Positions 45,811 to 56,811 of a DNA stretch of 64,000 nt are shown in pieces (position 1 is the first letter of the stretch; the number at the start of each line of letters is the position of its first letter). The translations under genes were made by a program, and so were the position numbers. This stretch comes from Mugil cephalus (taxonomy: Eukaryota > Chordata > Actinopteri > Mugiliformes > Mugilidae). The stretch spans positions 19,784,974-19,848,973 of the forward strand of contig NC_061786.1 of NCBI RefSeq assembly GCF_022458985.1, read 5' to 3'. The notes under the pieces were generated by a model. The model searched no databases. It worked only from the letters and a program-made list of their open reading frames with translations, and was not told the DNA's origin.

Positions 45811-46323
45811 ATGATCGTGTTATTCCTTTACATTACTTTTAACTCTGTTCTGGTTTCAGGTAAAGTCAACAACATTTTTTATTCAACCTTTTAAACTGGA
45901 TCTGTTTGTAGATTTGTTATTTTTAGCTGCAGTTTTGAATCATTTTACATTCTTAATATTAATCTTTTAATTTCAGAAACCTTCATGTTGTACTGTTTCT
46001 GACTTTTTATTCATCATTTTCCAACAGGTTCCTCTCTCAGTGATAAAGTCCACCAGACTCCAGCTCATATGAACAAAAATCCTGGAGAAGAAGCTAAAAT
46101 CTACTGTTCACACAGTATAGACACCTACAACGAAATACTTTGGTATAAACAGTCAAAAGGAGAAATGCAGCTGATGGGATATCTTTATTTTAAAAGTGTT
46201 ACTCCAGAGAAAGGATTTAATGTGATGATAGAAGGGGATGCAAATAAAGACCAGAACTGCACATTATCAATTAAAGACCTGGATGTGAACAGCAGTGCAG
46301 TGTACTTCTGTGCTGCTAGTTAC
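45811..46323 (+). CDS. TRBV: V38: TCR beta V gene, subtype C2
   Basis: Leader exon 45811-45859, 168-bp intron, V exon 46028-46323. CDR1 SIDTYNE, framework 2 KQSKGEMQLMGY, CDR2 LYFKSVTPEKGFN, then EGDANKDQNC and SIKDLDV. RSS: cacagtg 46324-46330, spacer 22, acaaaaacc 46353-46361. No defect seen. Confidence 0.92.
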
Positions 46324-46655
46324 CACAGTGCTACATCTCACTGCTCCTCAATACAAAAACCTCCATCTCTAACACAGCCTCCTGTTTTCCTTCCTCTCAT
46401 TAGGTGGCAGTAGCACATCTCCAACCAGGCCTTTAGTCTCAACTAGTGGTGTGTGGAGCTAATGGAGAAGATGATTGACACGTTGAGAGGGGGAGGATCA
46501 ACGGTGACTCCGCCCATCTAATGAACTCATGATGCTTTGCTGATAGAAGGCTTGACTCAGAGAGGAGGTTGGAAATAATCAGTACAAGTGCAGAAGCACT
46601 GAAGGAAACAATCAATCACAACAATATATTCAGTTTAACATTTACAGGACACAAC

Positions 46656-47099
46656 ATGTTGGTCTGGTTCTTAAGTGTCACTTTCAACACCATTCTGGTT
46701 TCAGGTAATGTCTTTTTAAGCTTCAACACATATTTTAAAACAATTTGTGGATTTAAAATTAACACTGAAACTGTTTGACCCTGCTCATATTTTTCTTTTT
46801 AACAGGTTCCTCTCAAAGTGATAAAGTCCACCAAACTCCAGCTGACATGTACAAAACTACTGGAGAAGAAGCTAAAATCTACTGTTCACACAGTATAGAC
46901 AACTGATAAAATACTCTGGTACAAACAGTCAAAAGGACAAATGCAGTTCCTGGGATACATATTCGCAACCACTGGAACCCCAGAGAGTGGAAAGGGTGTG
47001 AAGATAGAAGGGGATGCAAATAAAGACAAAAATTGTACATTAAAAACTGAGAAGGTTGACCTGAACAGCAGTGCAGTGTACTTCTGTGCTGCTAGATAC
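46656..47099 (+). pseudogene. TRBV: V39: C3 gene with 2-bp deletion in CDR1
   Basis: Leader exon 46656-46704, 101-bp intron, V exon 46806-47099. CDR1 reads gacaactgataaa where V16 has gacaactatgataaa, giving an immediate stop (near 46904). The rest is conserved: CDR2 IFATTGTPESGKG, YFCAARY, RSS cacagtg 47100-47106, spacer 22, acaaaaacc 47129-47137. Recently dead. Confidence 0.88.
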
Positions 47100-47232
47100 C
47101 ACAGTGCTACATCTCACTGCTCCTCAATACAAAAACCTCCTCATCACAGTTTTTTTTTCATCCACCTCAAAGCCTCCTGCACCTGTTTGTCTTCTCCAGT
47201 CTCTCATTATCTGGATCTTAATACTGAACCAT

Positions 47233-48619
47233 TCTCGTCATTTTATCAATCAGAGTACTTTAATTACTTCATTAATCCTTGTTGCTCCCATAAAGTGACA
47301 GTTTCATGGTGACAGAGTCAAATACAAATAGAAAAAAAAAAGTCCTATGAAAAATAAGATGTAAGATGCATGAAGAAATATTACACAAGAATTCAGTCAC
47401 TCTGACCAACATCCTCCTCTCTGACATTGTGTTCAAAGAGTCCAGCTCCACCCCTACAACATCACTGGACTTGTGAATCAGTTTGTTGAGTCCATAGACA
47501 TATATACATAGACGCCGCATTGAACGGGTTGGTCCATTGCTGCGATACGTTAACGCGTCTGCCATATTGGATGTGGCAAATCTGCCCCGTAAACTAATAA
47601 AAGGCAATGGACTGAACTTCATAAAGCGCCTTTCTACAAAGTGCTTTAAGTTAATGCCTCTTATTCACCCATTCACACACACTAATATATTCAGGAAACA
47701 AATAGTTATGTAATTATTTAGATTTTATTCATTTTTTAATTATTATTAAAAAAATATATATTTAAAATGTCAACTAGTCCTGCATACATATCATTGTATT
47801 CAATGGTAGAGAATAGTGATCCACGTAAGACAAGCTTTTAGAAATAAGTATTAGTCCATTTTTACCCAAAATACCCTGTGCCATAGTATGTCAGGGACAC
47901 GGTCTCATCCTCCCACATTTCCTGATGTGCTTGGAGACACACCACACCGCACCATCAAATGGCGGTAGATGGCCTGGAAGTGTCTGGCTGAAGGAGCGTT
48001 ATTCCAGCCCCCTAAAACACATACAAACATCACATCTACATATACACTTACCCAGACAATATTCATACGTGTTACCAACAAGTGACAGCCAACGTTAACA
48101 GCCATTAGCTAGATTTGTGCAACCGTCCAAACAACAACCCATAAAATCACAAACTGGAATATTTAAACAAATCAAATACAACTACCAACAGTTCCACCCA
48201 TTAAACTGCCTTTTCATTCTTATCTGTGAAAGGTAATGCCGTGAGATCTGGTTTGTACTGTAAACCAGTTGGTAAACTTCCACATGAAAATGAATGAGGA
48301 ATCTTCTCCGATGGCTCCACTTTGCCACATCCAAGATGGCGGCGACGTTGACGTACAATTGAGCGCTCAATGTGGCGTCTACGTATATATGTCTATGGCT
48401 GAGTCGGTTAGAGACTCATTCCCAGACTGCCGCCCCAGAATGCAACAGTGTAAAGGAGCACACTGACCACCACAGACTCAAACAACATCCTCAACAATAT
48501 CCAGGAGATGTTGAAGGACCTCAGTCTCCTCAGAAAATAGAGTGGACTCTGGTCCTTCCTGTAGAGAACCTCAGTGTTCTTACACCAGTCCAGTTTATTG
48601 TCAATGTGCACTCCATTCA
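47233..48619 (-). mobile_element. LINE reverse-transcriptase fragment with nested MITE, copy 3
   Basis: Same arrangement and ends as 19166-20550, with MITE at 47492-48399. It follows a C3 gene here, but C1 genes in copies 1 and 2, so exchange between units has moved its left neighbour. Confidence 0.75.
47492..48399. mobile_element. MITE nested in the LINE fragment, copy 3
   Basis: Left end ccatagacatatatacatag, right end tacgtatatatgtctatgg, flanked by tgagt-type repeats as in copy 1. Confidence 0.72.
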
Positions 48620-48740
48620 AGAAGAGGAGGACGCACAATGACACCACCCACATAAAGACTGGGGAGGGTTTAGTTCAGAAAGAAGCTTGGAAACATTACA
48701 ACTGCTTCATTCTTCGTATTTTCTTCACAACAAACACAAA

Positions 48741-49252
48741 ATGATCGTATTATTCCTTTACATTACTTTTAACTCTGTTCTGGTTTCAGGTAAAGTCAAC
48801 AACATTTTTTATTCAACCTTTTAAACTGGATCTGTTTGTAGATTTGTTATTTTTAGCTGCAGTTTTGAATCATTTTACATTCTTAATATTCATTTTTTAA
48901 CTTCAGAAACCTTCATGTTGTACTGTTTCTGACTTTTTATTCATCATTTTCCAACAGGTTCCTCTCTCAGTGATAAAGTCCACCAGACTCCAGCTCATAT
49001 GAACAAAAATCCTGGAGAAGAAGCTAAAATCTACTGTTCACACAGTATAGACACCTACAACGTAATACTTTGGTACAAACAGTCAAAAGGACAAATGCAG
49101 CTGATGGGATATCTTTATTTTAAAAGTGTTACTCCAGAGAAAGGATTTAATGTGATGATAGAAGGGATGCAAGTAAAGACCAGAACTGCACATTAACAAT
49201 TAAAGACCTGGATGTGAACAGCAGTGCAGTGTACTTCTGTGCTGCTAGTTAC
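48741..49252 (+). pseudogene. TRBV: V40: C2 gene with -1 frameshift
   Basis: Leader exon 48741-48789, 168-bp intron, V exon 48958-49252. CDR1 SIDTYNV and CDR2 LYFKSVTPEKGFN as V15. In framework 3 the run gaagggatg (G at 49164-49166) has one G fewer than V15 and V18, so the frame is lost before the second Cys. RSS intact: cacagtg 49253-49259, spacer 22, acaaaaacc 49282-49290. The 3' flank is of the V17 type, another exchange. A sequencing error is possible. Confidence 0.82.
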
Positions 49253-49506
49253 CACAGTGCTACATCTCACTGCTCCTCAATACAAAAACCTCCTCATCAC
49301 AGCTCTTGGCCTCCTGCACCTGTTTGTCTTCTCCAGTCTATCAATATCTGGATCTTTATACTCAACCATTGTTGTCATGTCAGAAGAGGAGGACGCACAA
49401 TGACACCACCCACATAAAGACTGGGGAGGGTTTAGTTCAGAAAGAAGCTTGGAAACATTACAACTGCTTCATTCGTCGTATTTTCTTCACAACAATCAAA
49501 CACAAA

Positions 49507-50021
49507 ATGATCGTCTTATTCCTTTACATTACTTTTAACTCTGTTCTGGTTTCAGGTAAAGTCATCAACATTTTAATTCAACTTTTTTTTTAAACTGGAT
49601 CTGTTTGCAGATTTGTTATTTCAGCTGCAGTGTTGAATCATTTTACAGTCTTAATATTCATCTTTTAACTTCAGAAACCTTCATGTTGTACTGTTTCTGT
49701 CTTTTTATTCATCATTTTCTAACAGGTTCCTCTCACAGTGATAACGTCCATCAGACTCCAGCTCATATGAACAAAAATCCTGGAGAAGAAGCTAAAATCT
49801 ACTGTTCACACAGTATAGATGACTACAACAGAATCTTCTGGTACAAACAGTCAAAAGGACAAATGCAGTTCCTGGGATACATATTCGCAGGCACTGGAAA
49901 CACAGAGAGTGGAACAGGTGTGAAGATAGACGGGAGTGCAGAGAAAGACCAAAATTGTACATTCAAAATTGAGAAAGTCGACCTGAACAGCAGTGCAGTG
50001 TACTTCTGTGCTGCTAGTTTC
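49507..50021 (+). CDS. TRBV: V41: TCR beta V gene, C2 leader with C1-type 3' half
   Basis: Leader exon 49507-49555, 170-bp intron, V exon 49726-50021. CDR1 SIDDYNR followed by IFWYKQ (Phe for the usual Leu), CDR2 IFAGTGNTES, KIEKVDL framework 3 with TFKIEK, end CAASF. Same mosaic type as V27. RSS: cacagtg 50022-50028, spacer 22, acaaaaacc 50051-50059. No defect seen. Confidence 0.92.
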
Positions 50022-50432
50022 CACAGTGCTACATCTCACTGCTCCTCAATACAAAAACCTCCTCATCGCAGATTTTTTTTCATCCACCTCAAAGCCTCCT
50101 GCACCTGTTTGTCTTCTCCAGTCTCTCATTATCTGGATCTTTATACTGAACCATTGTTGTACATGGGGTATTTCAAATGATATTATAACAAAAAGTCTCC
50201 AGGTCTGTCATTGGTTGAGTCGTCTCTCAATCTCATCTAACACAGTAAACACAACATGTGACTGGACTGGATCCAGCAAAGAGGAACTAACAGATTCAAG
50301 AGGAGACCACTGACTCCAGGAGCTGAGGGCTACAAAGTCACCTGACTCCAAGGTCCACGACTGTGAGGTCAAATCAGTCAAGGTTTAGTTTCCGGGTTTC
50401 ACAACATTATTCAAGCAAATTGTGGGAGCTCA

Positions 50433-51280
50433 GGTTGGCCACCATGCTACCAGTGCACTGTTGTGTCAGCCTTTTTTTGTAATTACACCACTAAAACACT
50501 AGAAGGCAGTCAAAGAGTGACGACAACATTAGTGCTGGAGTTGGAGGTGATAAATGCTGAACAACAGTCACTGTCACTGAAACCACAGACATTTTAAATA
50601 TGTTTTAAAATAAAAATGCAAGAATGCACAAAAGACTTGACAGAATATTTGGGAATGTTGAACTTTGTGTGATGATTTTGTGTCTATTTGTGTCAAATGA
50701 CTATAATTGTGTCCATTTTTATTTATTGCTACTTTACACCATAGGGACAAGACAGTTGTTGTGGTCTGCGTTGTTGTAACATGTAGTTACATCTCTGGGG
50801 AGGTACACGTCAGGACAGGGTGTAGATCTGTTGTATAACTATAAATGTGGTTTAACTACTCGTCGCGGTGCAGCCACTGTGAAAGGTCAACAGCATAGGT
50901 CACCAGTAATGACTCTATGTTGATTCTTTGCAGGTTATGAACCAAACTGAAGAGCTTGTGTTGCAGTTGAGAATCAAACTTTATTTCTATCACCATAGAC
51001 TGTCCTGAAACTGAAGGTGTGAAGAGTTTGATTTTGTTATAATAATTTTTCTACACACGTACTTCACATAATATCTTTATATTCCACCATCGTATTCTCC
51101 ATTCTACTCAGATATAGATTTTTATTCATATTTATCTGAACACTCTTTCGACTGTTTATACTATCTCACAGATCTGAACTAAGGTTTCATTGCACTCTAC
51201 AACTTGTGATTATTCTCCTTCTTCTCACACGAAGCCAAACTATGATCCAGAGCCAGACTAAAGAATAACACAAATTATAC
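50433..51280. repeat. Intergenic spacer repeat S, copy 5
   Basis: Same spacer as 17507-18360; the last copy, leading into V42. 50160-50432 is the empty L2 target region. Confidence 0.8.
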
Positions 51281-51491
51281 CCAAATGTTGAAGCAGGATT
51301 TGTAGATTCAGTCCAGATCTTTGTTATTCAGGTTCCTTTCATCAGGTGGCAGTGAGCTTGTAGTGTACAGTGGTACATCAGGAAGAGAACAATGCACTAT
51401 AGCACCACCCACCTAAACAACTACTTTACCCAGCAGAGATGAGACGTCAATAATCAGTAGAACTGCAACAAGGATCAACTTAAATTCAGTC

Positions 51492-51950
51492 ATGAAATAC
51501 AACGTCATCATTTCCATCTTCTACATAGCTTTTAATATCATTCTGGTTTCAGGTAATGTTTTTATTTATACATCTGGTAAAATACATTTTTCATCTGTTA
51601 CTATTTTATTTTGCTCTTGTCGACTATTCTTTGATATCTTTTTGTTCCCAACAGGTTCCTCTCTTAGTGATAAAGTTCACCAGACTCCAGCTCATATGTA
51701 CAAAAATCCTGGAGAAGAAGCTAAAATCTACTGTTCACACAGTATAGACAGCTACGACCAAATACTCTGGTACAAACAGTCAAAAGGACAAATTCAGTTG
51801 TTGGGATATATGTACGGTTCCAGTCCCAACCCTGAGAAAGGACTTGAGGTGAAGATAGAAGGAAGTGCATCCAAAAACAAGAACTGCACATTATCAATTA
51901 AAGACCTGGATGTGAACAGCAGTGCAGTGTACTTCTGTGCTGCTAGTTAC
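51492..51950 (+). CDS. TRBV: V42: TCR beta V gene, subtype C1
   Basis: Leader exon 51492-51552, 102-bp intron, V exon 51655-51950. CDR1 SIDSYDQ, framework 2 KGQIQLLGY, CDR2 MYGSSPNPEKGLE (unique), KIEGSASKNKNC with SIKDLDV. RSS: cacagtg 51951-51957, spacer 22, acaaaaacc 51980-51988. No defect seen. Confidence 0.92.
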
Positions 51951-52204
51951 CACAGTGCTACATCTCACTGCTCCTCAATACAAAAACCTCCTCATCACAG
52001 CTCTTGGCCTCCTGCACCTGTTTGTCTTCTCCAGTCTATCAATATCTGGATCTTTATACTCAACCATTGTTGTCATGTCAGAAGAGGAGGACGCACAATG
52101 ACACCACCCACATAAAGACTGGGGAGGGTTTAGTTCAGAAAGAAGCTTGGAAACATTACAACTGCTTCATTCTTCATATTTTCTTCACAACAATCAAACA
52201 CAAA

Positions 52205-52717
52205 ATGATCGTATTATTCCTTTACATTACTTTTAACTCTGTTCTGGTTTCAGGTAAAGTCATCAACATTTTTAATTTAACTTTTTTAAACTGGATCTGT
52301 TTGTAGATTTGTTATTTCAGCTGCAGTTTTGAATAATTTTACATTCTTAATATTAATCTTTTAATTTCAGAAACCTTCATGTTGTACTGTTTCTGACTTT
52401 TTATTCATCATTTTCCAACAGGTTCCTCTCAAAGTGATAAAGTCCACCAGACTCCAGCTCATATGAACAAAAATCCTGGAGAAGAAGCTAAAATCTACTG
52501 TTCACACAGTATAGACACCTACAACATAATACTCTGGTACAAACAGTCAAAAGGACAAATGCAGTTCCTGGGATACATGTTTCTCGGCAAAGGAAACCCA
52601 GAGAATGAAACCGTTGTGAAGATAGACGGGGGTGCAGATAAAGACCAGAACTGCACATTAACAATTAAAGACCTGGATGTGAACAGCAGTGCAGTGTACT
52701 TCTGTGCTGCTAGTTAC
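52205..52717 (+). CDS. TRBV: V43: TCR beta V gene, subtype C2
   Basis: Leader exon 52205-52253, 168-bp intron, V exon 52422-52717. CDR1 SIDTYNI, CDR2 MFLGKGNPENETV (unique), KIDGGADKDQNC with TIKDLDV. RSS: cacagtg 52718-52724, spacer 22, acaaaaacc 52747-52755. The last family C gene; its 3' flank (cacactcacatgcacc) matches no other copy, marking the edge of the amplified block. No defect seen. Confidence 0.92.
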
Positions 52718-52910
52718 CACAGTGCTACATCTCACTGCTCCTCAATACAAAAACCTCCTCATCACACACTCACATGCACCTGCACTCTAACCAGTCTGAA
52801 GCTTTTTACTGACTACAATCAGGGATCAAAATGGGAGGTCCTAATGTTTGTTACCCCACACCTTCTCAGTTATAGGTAGCAGTGTCAGCATCTCATTGCA
52901 GGCTGTCATC

Positions 52911-53369
52911 ATGACGGCTCAAATACGTATCGCATTTGTAGTTTGGTGTCAATTTTTTCAAGGTATAGAACATTTAACCATGTATGATAGTATGGTGAAT
53001 ATTTCAGAATGTATTTTCAAACTCAAATGCAAATGCAAATTACATGTAATTCTGCATATTTTCCTCACAGGTCTCTGCCAAGATGTGACTCAGAACCCTG
53101 AAATCCGCTGGAGTTATGTATCCCAGCAGGCAGAGATGAACTGCAGCCACACTAAAGATAAAGGCCATAACCAGATGTACTGGTACAGGCAGCGTCCGGG
53201 GGAGACCATGAGCCTTGTCGTCTACACAGTTTTTGGGGGGCAGCCAGACTACGGTAGCAAGAATCAGACCAAATACTCAGCCAGTAAAGCAACCATTGAG
53301 AACGGGGCTCTTACTATCAAAGACCTGCAGCCTGGAGACAGCGGCGTGTACTTCTGCGCTGTAAGCAAA
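52911..53369 (+). CDS. TRBV: V44: TCR beta V gene, family D
   Basis: Leader exon 52911-52962 (MTAQIRIAFVVWCQFFQ), 108-bp intron, V exon 53071-53369. The domain reads CQDVTQNPEIRWSY, MNCSHTKDKGHNQ, MYWYRQRPGETMSLVVY, CDR2 TVFGGQPDY, and GVYFCAVSK. Related to family A but single copy. RSS: cacagtg 53370-53376, spacer 23, acaaaaact 53400-53408. No defect seen. Confidence 0.9.
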
Positions 53370-53563
53370 CACAGTGATTTGAGAAGTATGAGCAGCTGAA
53401 CAAAAACTCCTGGCTTGAGAAGAAACCACTTCAGTGTGTTTCCACTAGGTGGTGCTGGAGCTTCAGAAATACTCCTCAGCTGCACACATAACAGGGGAGG
53501 TGGGTGTCAATAAAAAGTGGAATGTTAAGAGTCACTCATCGTTCATTCAGAGAAGACACCATC

Positions 53564-53990
53564 ATGCTGACATTAATCCTGTTGCTCATCGGTAATCGCT
53601 TTCATCATCCAGAAATCCCCACTCCATCTATAGCTTCTGCACAGTTTACTCATGTTCTACTTCTTCTTCTAGGAGCCTGTTTAGGGGTGGAGATCTTACA
53701 AACTCCTCAGGAAGTTTTTAGAAAATCTGGAGAGAAGGTGCAGCTGGTGTGCAGCCATGGAAAGACAGAACACACTCTCATGTACTGGTACCAGAGGTGG
53801 CCCGGAGACACAGCCATGAAACTCATTGGATTTGGGTATTACAGCACCATAACCCACGAGACATCTTTGACACAACATTTCAAGGTGTCTGGAGATATGA
53901 GTGGAGAGACAGCGAAGAATGGCTCTCTGTTTATAGAGGACCTCAAGGCACCTGATCTCAGTGCAGTTTACTACTGTGCAGCTAGCTATG
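53564..53990 (+). CDS. TRBV: V45: TCR beta V gene, family E
   Basis: Very short leader exon 53564-53591 (MLTLILLLI), 81-bp intron, V exon 53673-53990, whose first codons (GACLGVE) complete the signal peptide. LVCSHGKTEHTLMYWYQRWPGDTAMKLIGF, CDR2 GYYSTITHETS, AVYYCAASYA. RSS: heptamer cacactg 53991-53997 (G to C at position 5 of the consensus), spacer 23, acaaaaact 54021-54029. No coding defect seen. Confidence 0.9.
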
Positions 53991-54256
53991 CACACTGACA
54001 GCAAACCCTATCTCCTTAATACAAAAACTCAGAGCCAACCAACATTCATCACATTTACATCAGAGCTAGAACTCGCCCCTCCCACCTCCTTATCTGATGT
54101 ACCAGCCTGTACTGTTGACTTCACCTTTCTAAACTTCACTCAGCTCATTAGCAACTGACTCTCCATCACTCAGTGTCAGTCAGATCTCAAAAAGTCTAAT
54201 CCCCCAAATTTGGCTCGTTTTCTATGGACTTTTGAGTTTATTTAGAAACCGACGAA

Positions 54257-54690
54257 ATGGTTTATTTTCTCTTTTTCTGTTTCCTGTCAGGTAATAACAC
54301 GTATTAATATTATTTGCTCCCGAGAACATAGAAATCGTTTGATGTTAAATCACATTTTTATTATTCTTTCTCCAGGTGTGTGTCTGGGTGTTGAGGTCCA
54401 TCAGTCTCCCTCCGAGTTCATCGTAGAACCTGGCGATAACGTGCAGATTTACTGCACCCATGATAAAACAGACTACAGGCTGATGCTCTGGTACCAGCAG
54501 TCGCCTGGAGACACAGCTATGAAGCTCATTGGATATTTGAGCTACGACACTCCACAAAAAGAAGACCAGTTCACAGATAATTTCAACATCATTGGAAACT
54601 TGGGTGGAGATGCAAAGAAGAACGGCTCTCTAAGTATCAGAGCTGCAGGAGCTGATCTCAATGCAGTTTACTACTGTGCAGCTAGCTATG
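54257..54690 (+). CDS. TRBV: V46: TCR beta V gene, family E
   Basis: Leader exon 54257-54290 (MVYFLFFCFLS), 85-bp intron, V exon 54376-54690. VHQSPSEFIVEPGDNVQIYC, CDR1 HDKTDYR, LMLWYQQSPGDTAMKLIGY, CDR2 LSYDTPQKED, NAVYYCAASYA. RSS: cacactg 54691-54697, spacer 23, acaaaaact 54721-54729; spacer, nonamer and 3' flank resemble V45. No defect seen. Confidence 0.9.
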
Positions 54691-54954
54691 CACACTGATG
54701 GGAAACCCTGTCTCCTTAATACAAAAACTCAGAGCCAACCAACATTCATTACATTTACATCAGAGCTAGAACTCGCCCCTCCCACCTCCTTATCTGATGT
54801 CTCTACCAGCCTGTACTGTTGACTTCACCTCTGCAAACTTTACTCATTAGCAGCTGACTCTCCATCACTCAGTGTCAATCAGATGTCAAAAAATCTAATC
54901 CAACAAATCAGCTTGTTATTTATGGACTTTTGAGTTTATTTAGAAACAGATGAA

Positions 54955-55397
54955 ATGATCTATTTTCTGTTTTTCCTTTTTTTCTGTTTCCTGTCAGGTA
55001 ATAACACAAATTAATATGATTTGCTCCTGAGAACATAGAAATCGTTTGATTTTAAATCACATTTTTAATATTCTTTCTCCAGGTGTGTGTCTGGGTGTTG
55101 AGGTCCATCAGTCTCCCTCCGAGTTCATCGTAAAACCTGGTGATAACGTGCAGATTTACTGCACCCATGATAAAACAGACTACACACTGATGCTCTGGTA
55201 CCAGCGGTCGCCTGGAGACACAGCTATGAAGCTCATTGGATATTTGAGCTACGACACTCCACAAAAAGAAGACCAGTTCACAGATAATTTCAACATCATT
55301 GGAGACTTGAGGGGAGATTCAAAGAAGAACGGCTCTCTAAGTATCAGAGCTGCAGGATCCCAGCAGAGTGCAGTTTACTACTGTGCAGCTAGCAAAG
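54955..55397 (+). CDS. TRBV: V47: TCR beta V gene, family E
   Basis: Leader exon 54955-54997 (three codons longer than in V46), 85-bp intron, V exon 55083-55397. Duplicate of V46 with CDR1 HDKTDYT, the same CDR2, and AAGSQQSAVYYCAASKA at the end. RSS: cacattg 55398-55404, spacer 23, acaaaaact 55428-55436; spacer and 3' flank differ from V46, so the duplication ended at the V exon or exchange occurred there. No defect seen. Confidence 0.9.
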
Positions 55398-55436
55398 CAC
55401 ATTGACATAAAGTCCCTGTGGAACGTGACAAAAACT

Positions 55437-56295
55437 CACAACACACATTTTTATCATCTGTGGGTTTATTCAGACAGGCCCCCAGGCACCTGCTCCTGTG
55501 GCTTGATGTAGTCATAGCAGAATTCACAAATCTAACTTTGTTTTTTATCATGTTGTTTCAGTCCACTTCCACCCTACTTTATTATTATTATGATTAGTAG
55601 TAGTAGTAGTAGTAGTAATGTTATTGTTTAACCCCTGAGTGAATTAAACTGATGAATAAGGACAAAAATGTCTTCTGCATAAATCTCTGAAACCACTTTA
55701 CAAAACTACCAAACATGGAAGTATTTACAGATTAGTAAAAGTCACTGATGGTTTTTTAGTGATTTTCTAAAAATACTGTCTTGATTACATTAAAATCTTC
55801 TACCCTTTTGTGATCTTAGCAGACTTAAATGTTCCATTGACTCCTATTTAACTACATTTCATAATCTCTCAGCCATGAAACAATACAATCATTCATTCTG
55901 CCACGTTAAGTTTTCTTGCCTGTCATTCTAAAGTGGTTTGAGAGGATGGGGTGAGGTCCTGTATATTTTGTGTGACGCGCTGATGCTGGTTCCTGTAAGC
56001 ACGCTGAGTCCAGGTGAGTTTTGTTATGTTATGCCTGATCGGTGTATATGCTGCAGGGGATTAAAGCTGGGCTTTTCTTGTTATGTTGATGTTCTACTAT
56101 AGTAAATTTTAGAGCGCTCATTCAAAACCTGTTGCATTTTCCTAATTTTCTCACAAAACGTTGCAAACCTTATATGGATACTACTTCATATGTCAGTATA
56201 GATATCAGAAGCCACTCCTCCTCCTATCTATACCACTTCAGTTTCCTCCTGAAACTATTCAGTTGGGTGGGAAACCACTAAGAGAACAGACCGTC
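55437..56295. other. Spacer with trinucleotide repeats
   Basis: Holds (tta)n and (tag)n tracts at about 55580-55616. The remainder is AT-rich with no convincing coding region. The promoter of V48 must lie in the last few hundred bases. Confidence 0.5.
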
Positions 56296-56772
56296 ATGAC
56301 TTACTCCATTCCCAGTTCTGTACTTTTCTCGGATCTCTGTGCAATAATTAGACTTTTTGTTTGCTGTTTCCTCACAGGTAACACCTGCTTCACCGTGTGT
56401 TTATTTTATCACATTTTAAATCATTAATCTGCCCGACTCTGCTCTCAGCAGGTATCGCTCTGGGGATTCAGATCCATCAGTCGCCTTCTTCTCTCATCAG
56501 CGAGAAAGGCGCTGAAGTTCAGCTAATCTGTACCCACGACCAAAGTGACTACAGAGTGATGCTCTGGTACCAGCGATCACCCGGAGACACGGCTCTGAAA
56601 CTCATCGGCTTCGGCTACACGCAGTTCAAAGACGACAGCGTGGAAGAGCCTTTCAGAAAACATTTCAAACTGGCTGGAGATCTGAGCGGAAACAGAAAAA
56701 ATGGTTCACTTTTCATAAAAGACCTGAACGTCCTTGAACACACGGCAACGTATCTCTGTGCTGCTAGTAAGC
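56296..56772 (+). CDS. TRBV: V48: TCR beta V gene, family E-like
   Basis: Leader exon 56296-56377 is long (27 codons; MTYSIPSSVLFSDLC then a hydrophobic run). Intron 74 bp; V exon 56452-56772 after a cagcag acceptor pair that could give two splice forms differing by one codon. IQIHQSPSSLISEKGAEVQLIC, CDR1 HDQSDYR, VMLWYQRSPGDTALKLIGF, CDR2 GYTQFKDDSVEE, TATYLCAASK. RSS: cacagta 56773-56779, spacer 23, acaaaaacc 56803-56811. No coding defect seen. Confidence 0.88.
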
Positions 56773-56811
56773 CACAGTACGACAAACACCCATCTGCTCC
56801 TGACAAAAACC

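Noticed and set aside
55592-55616. (tag)n tract as a regulatory array
   Set aside because: It is a simple microsatellite without other support.
56161-56427. Open frame covering the V48 leader as a separate gene
   Set aside because: It is out of frame with the V48 leader and has no recognisable features.
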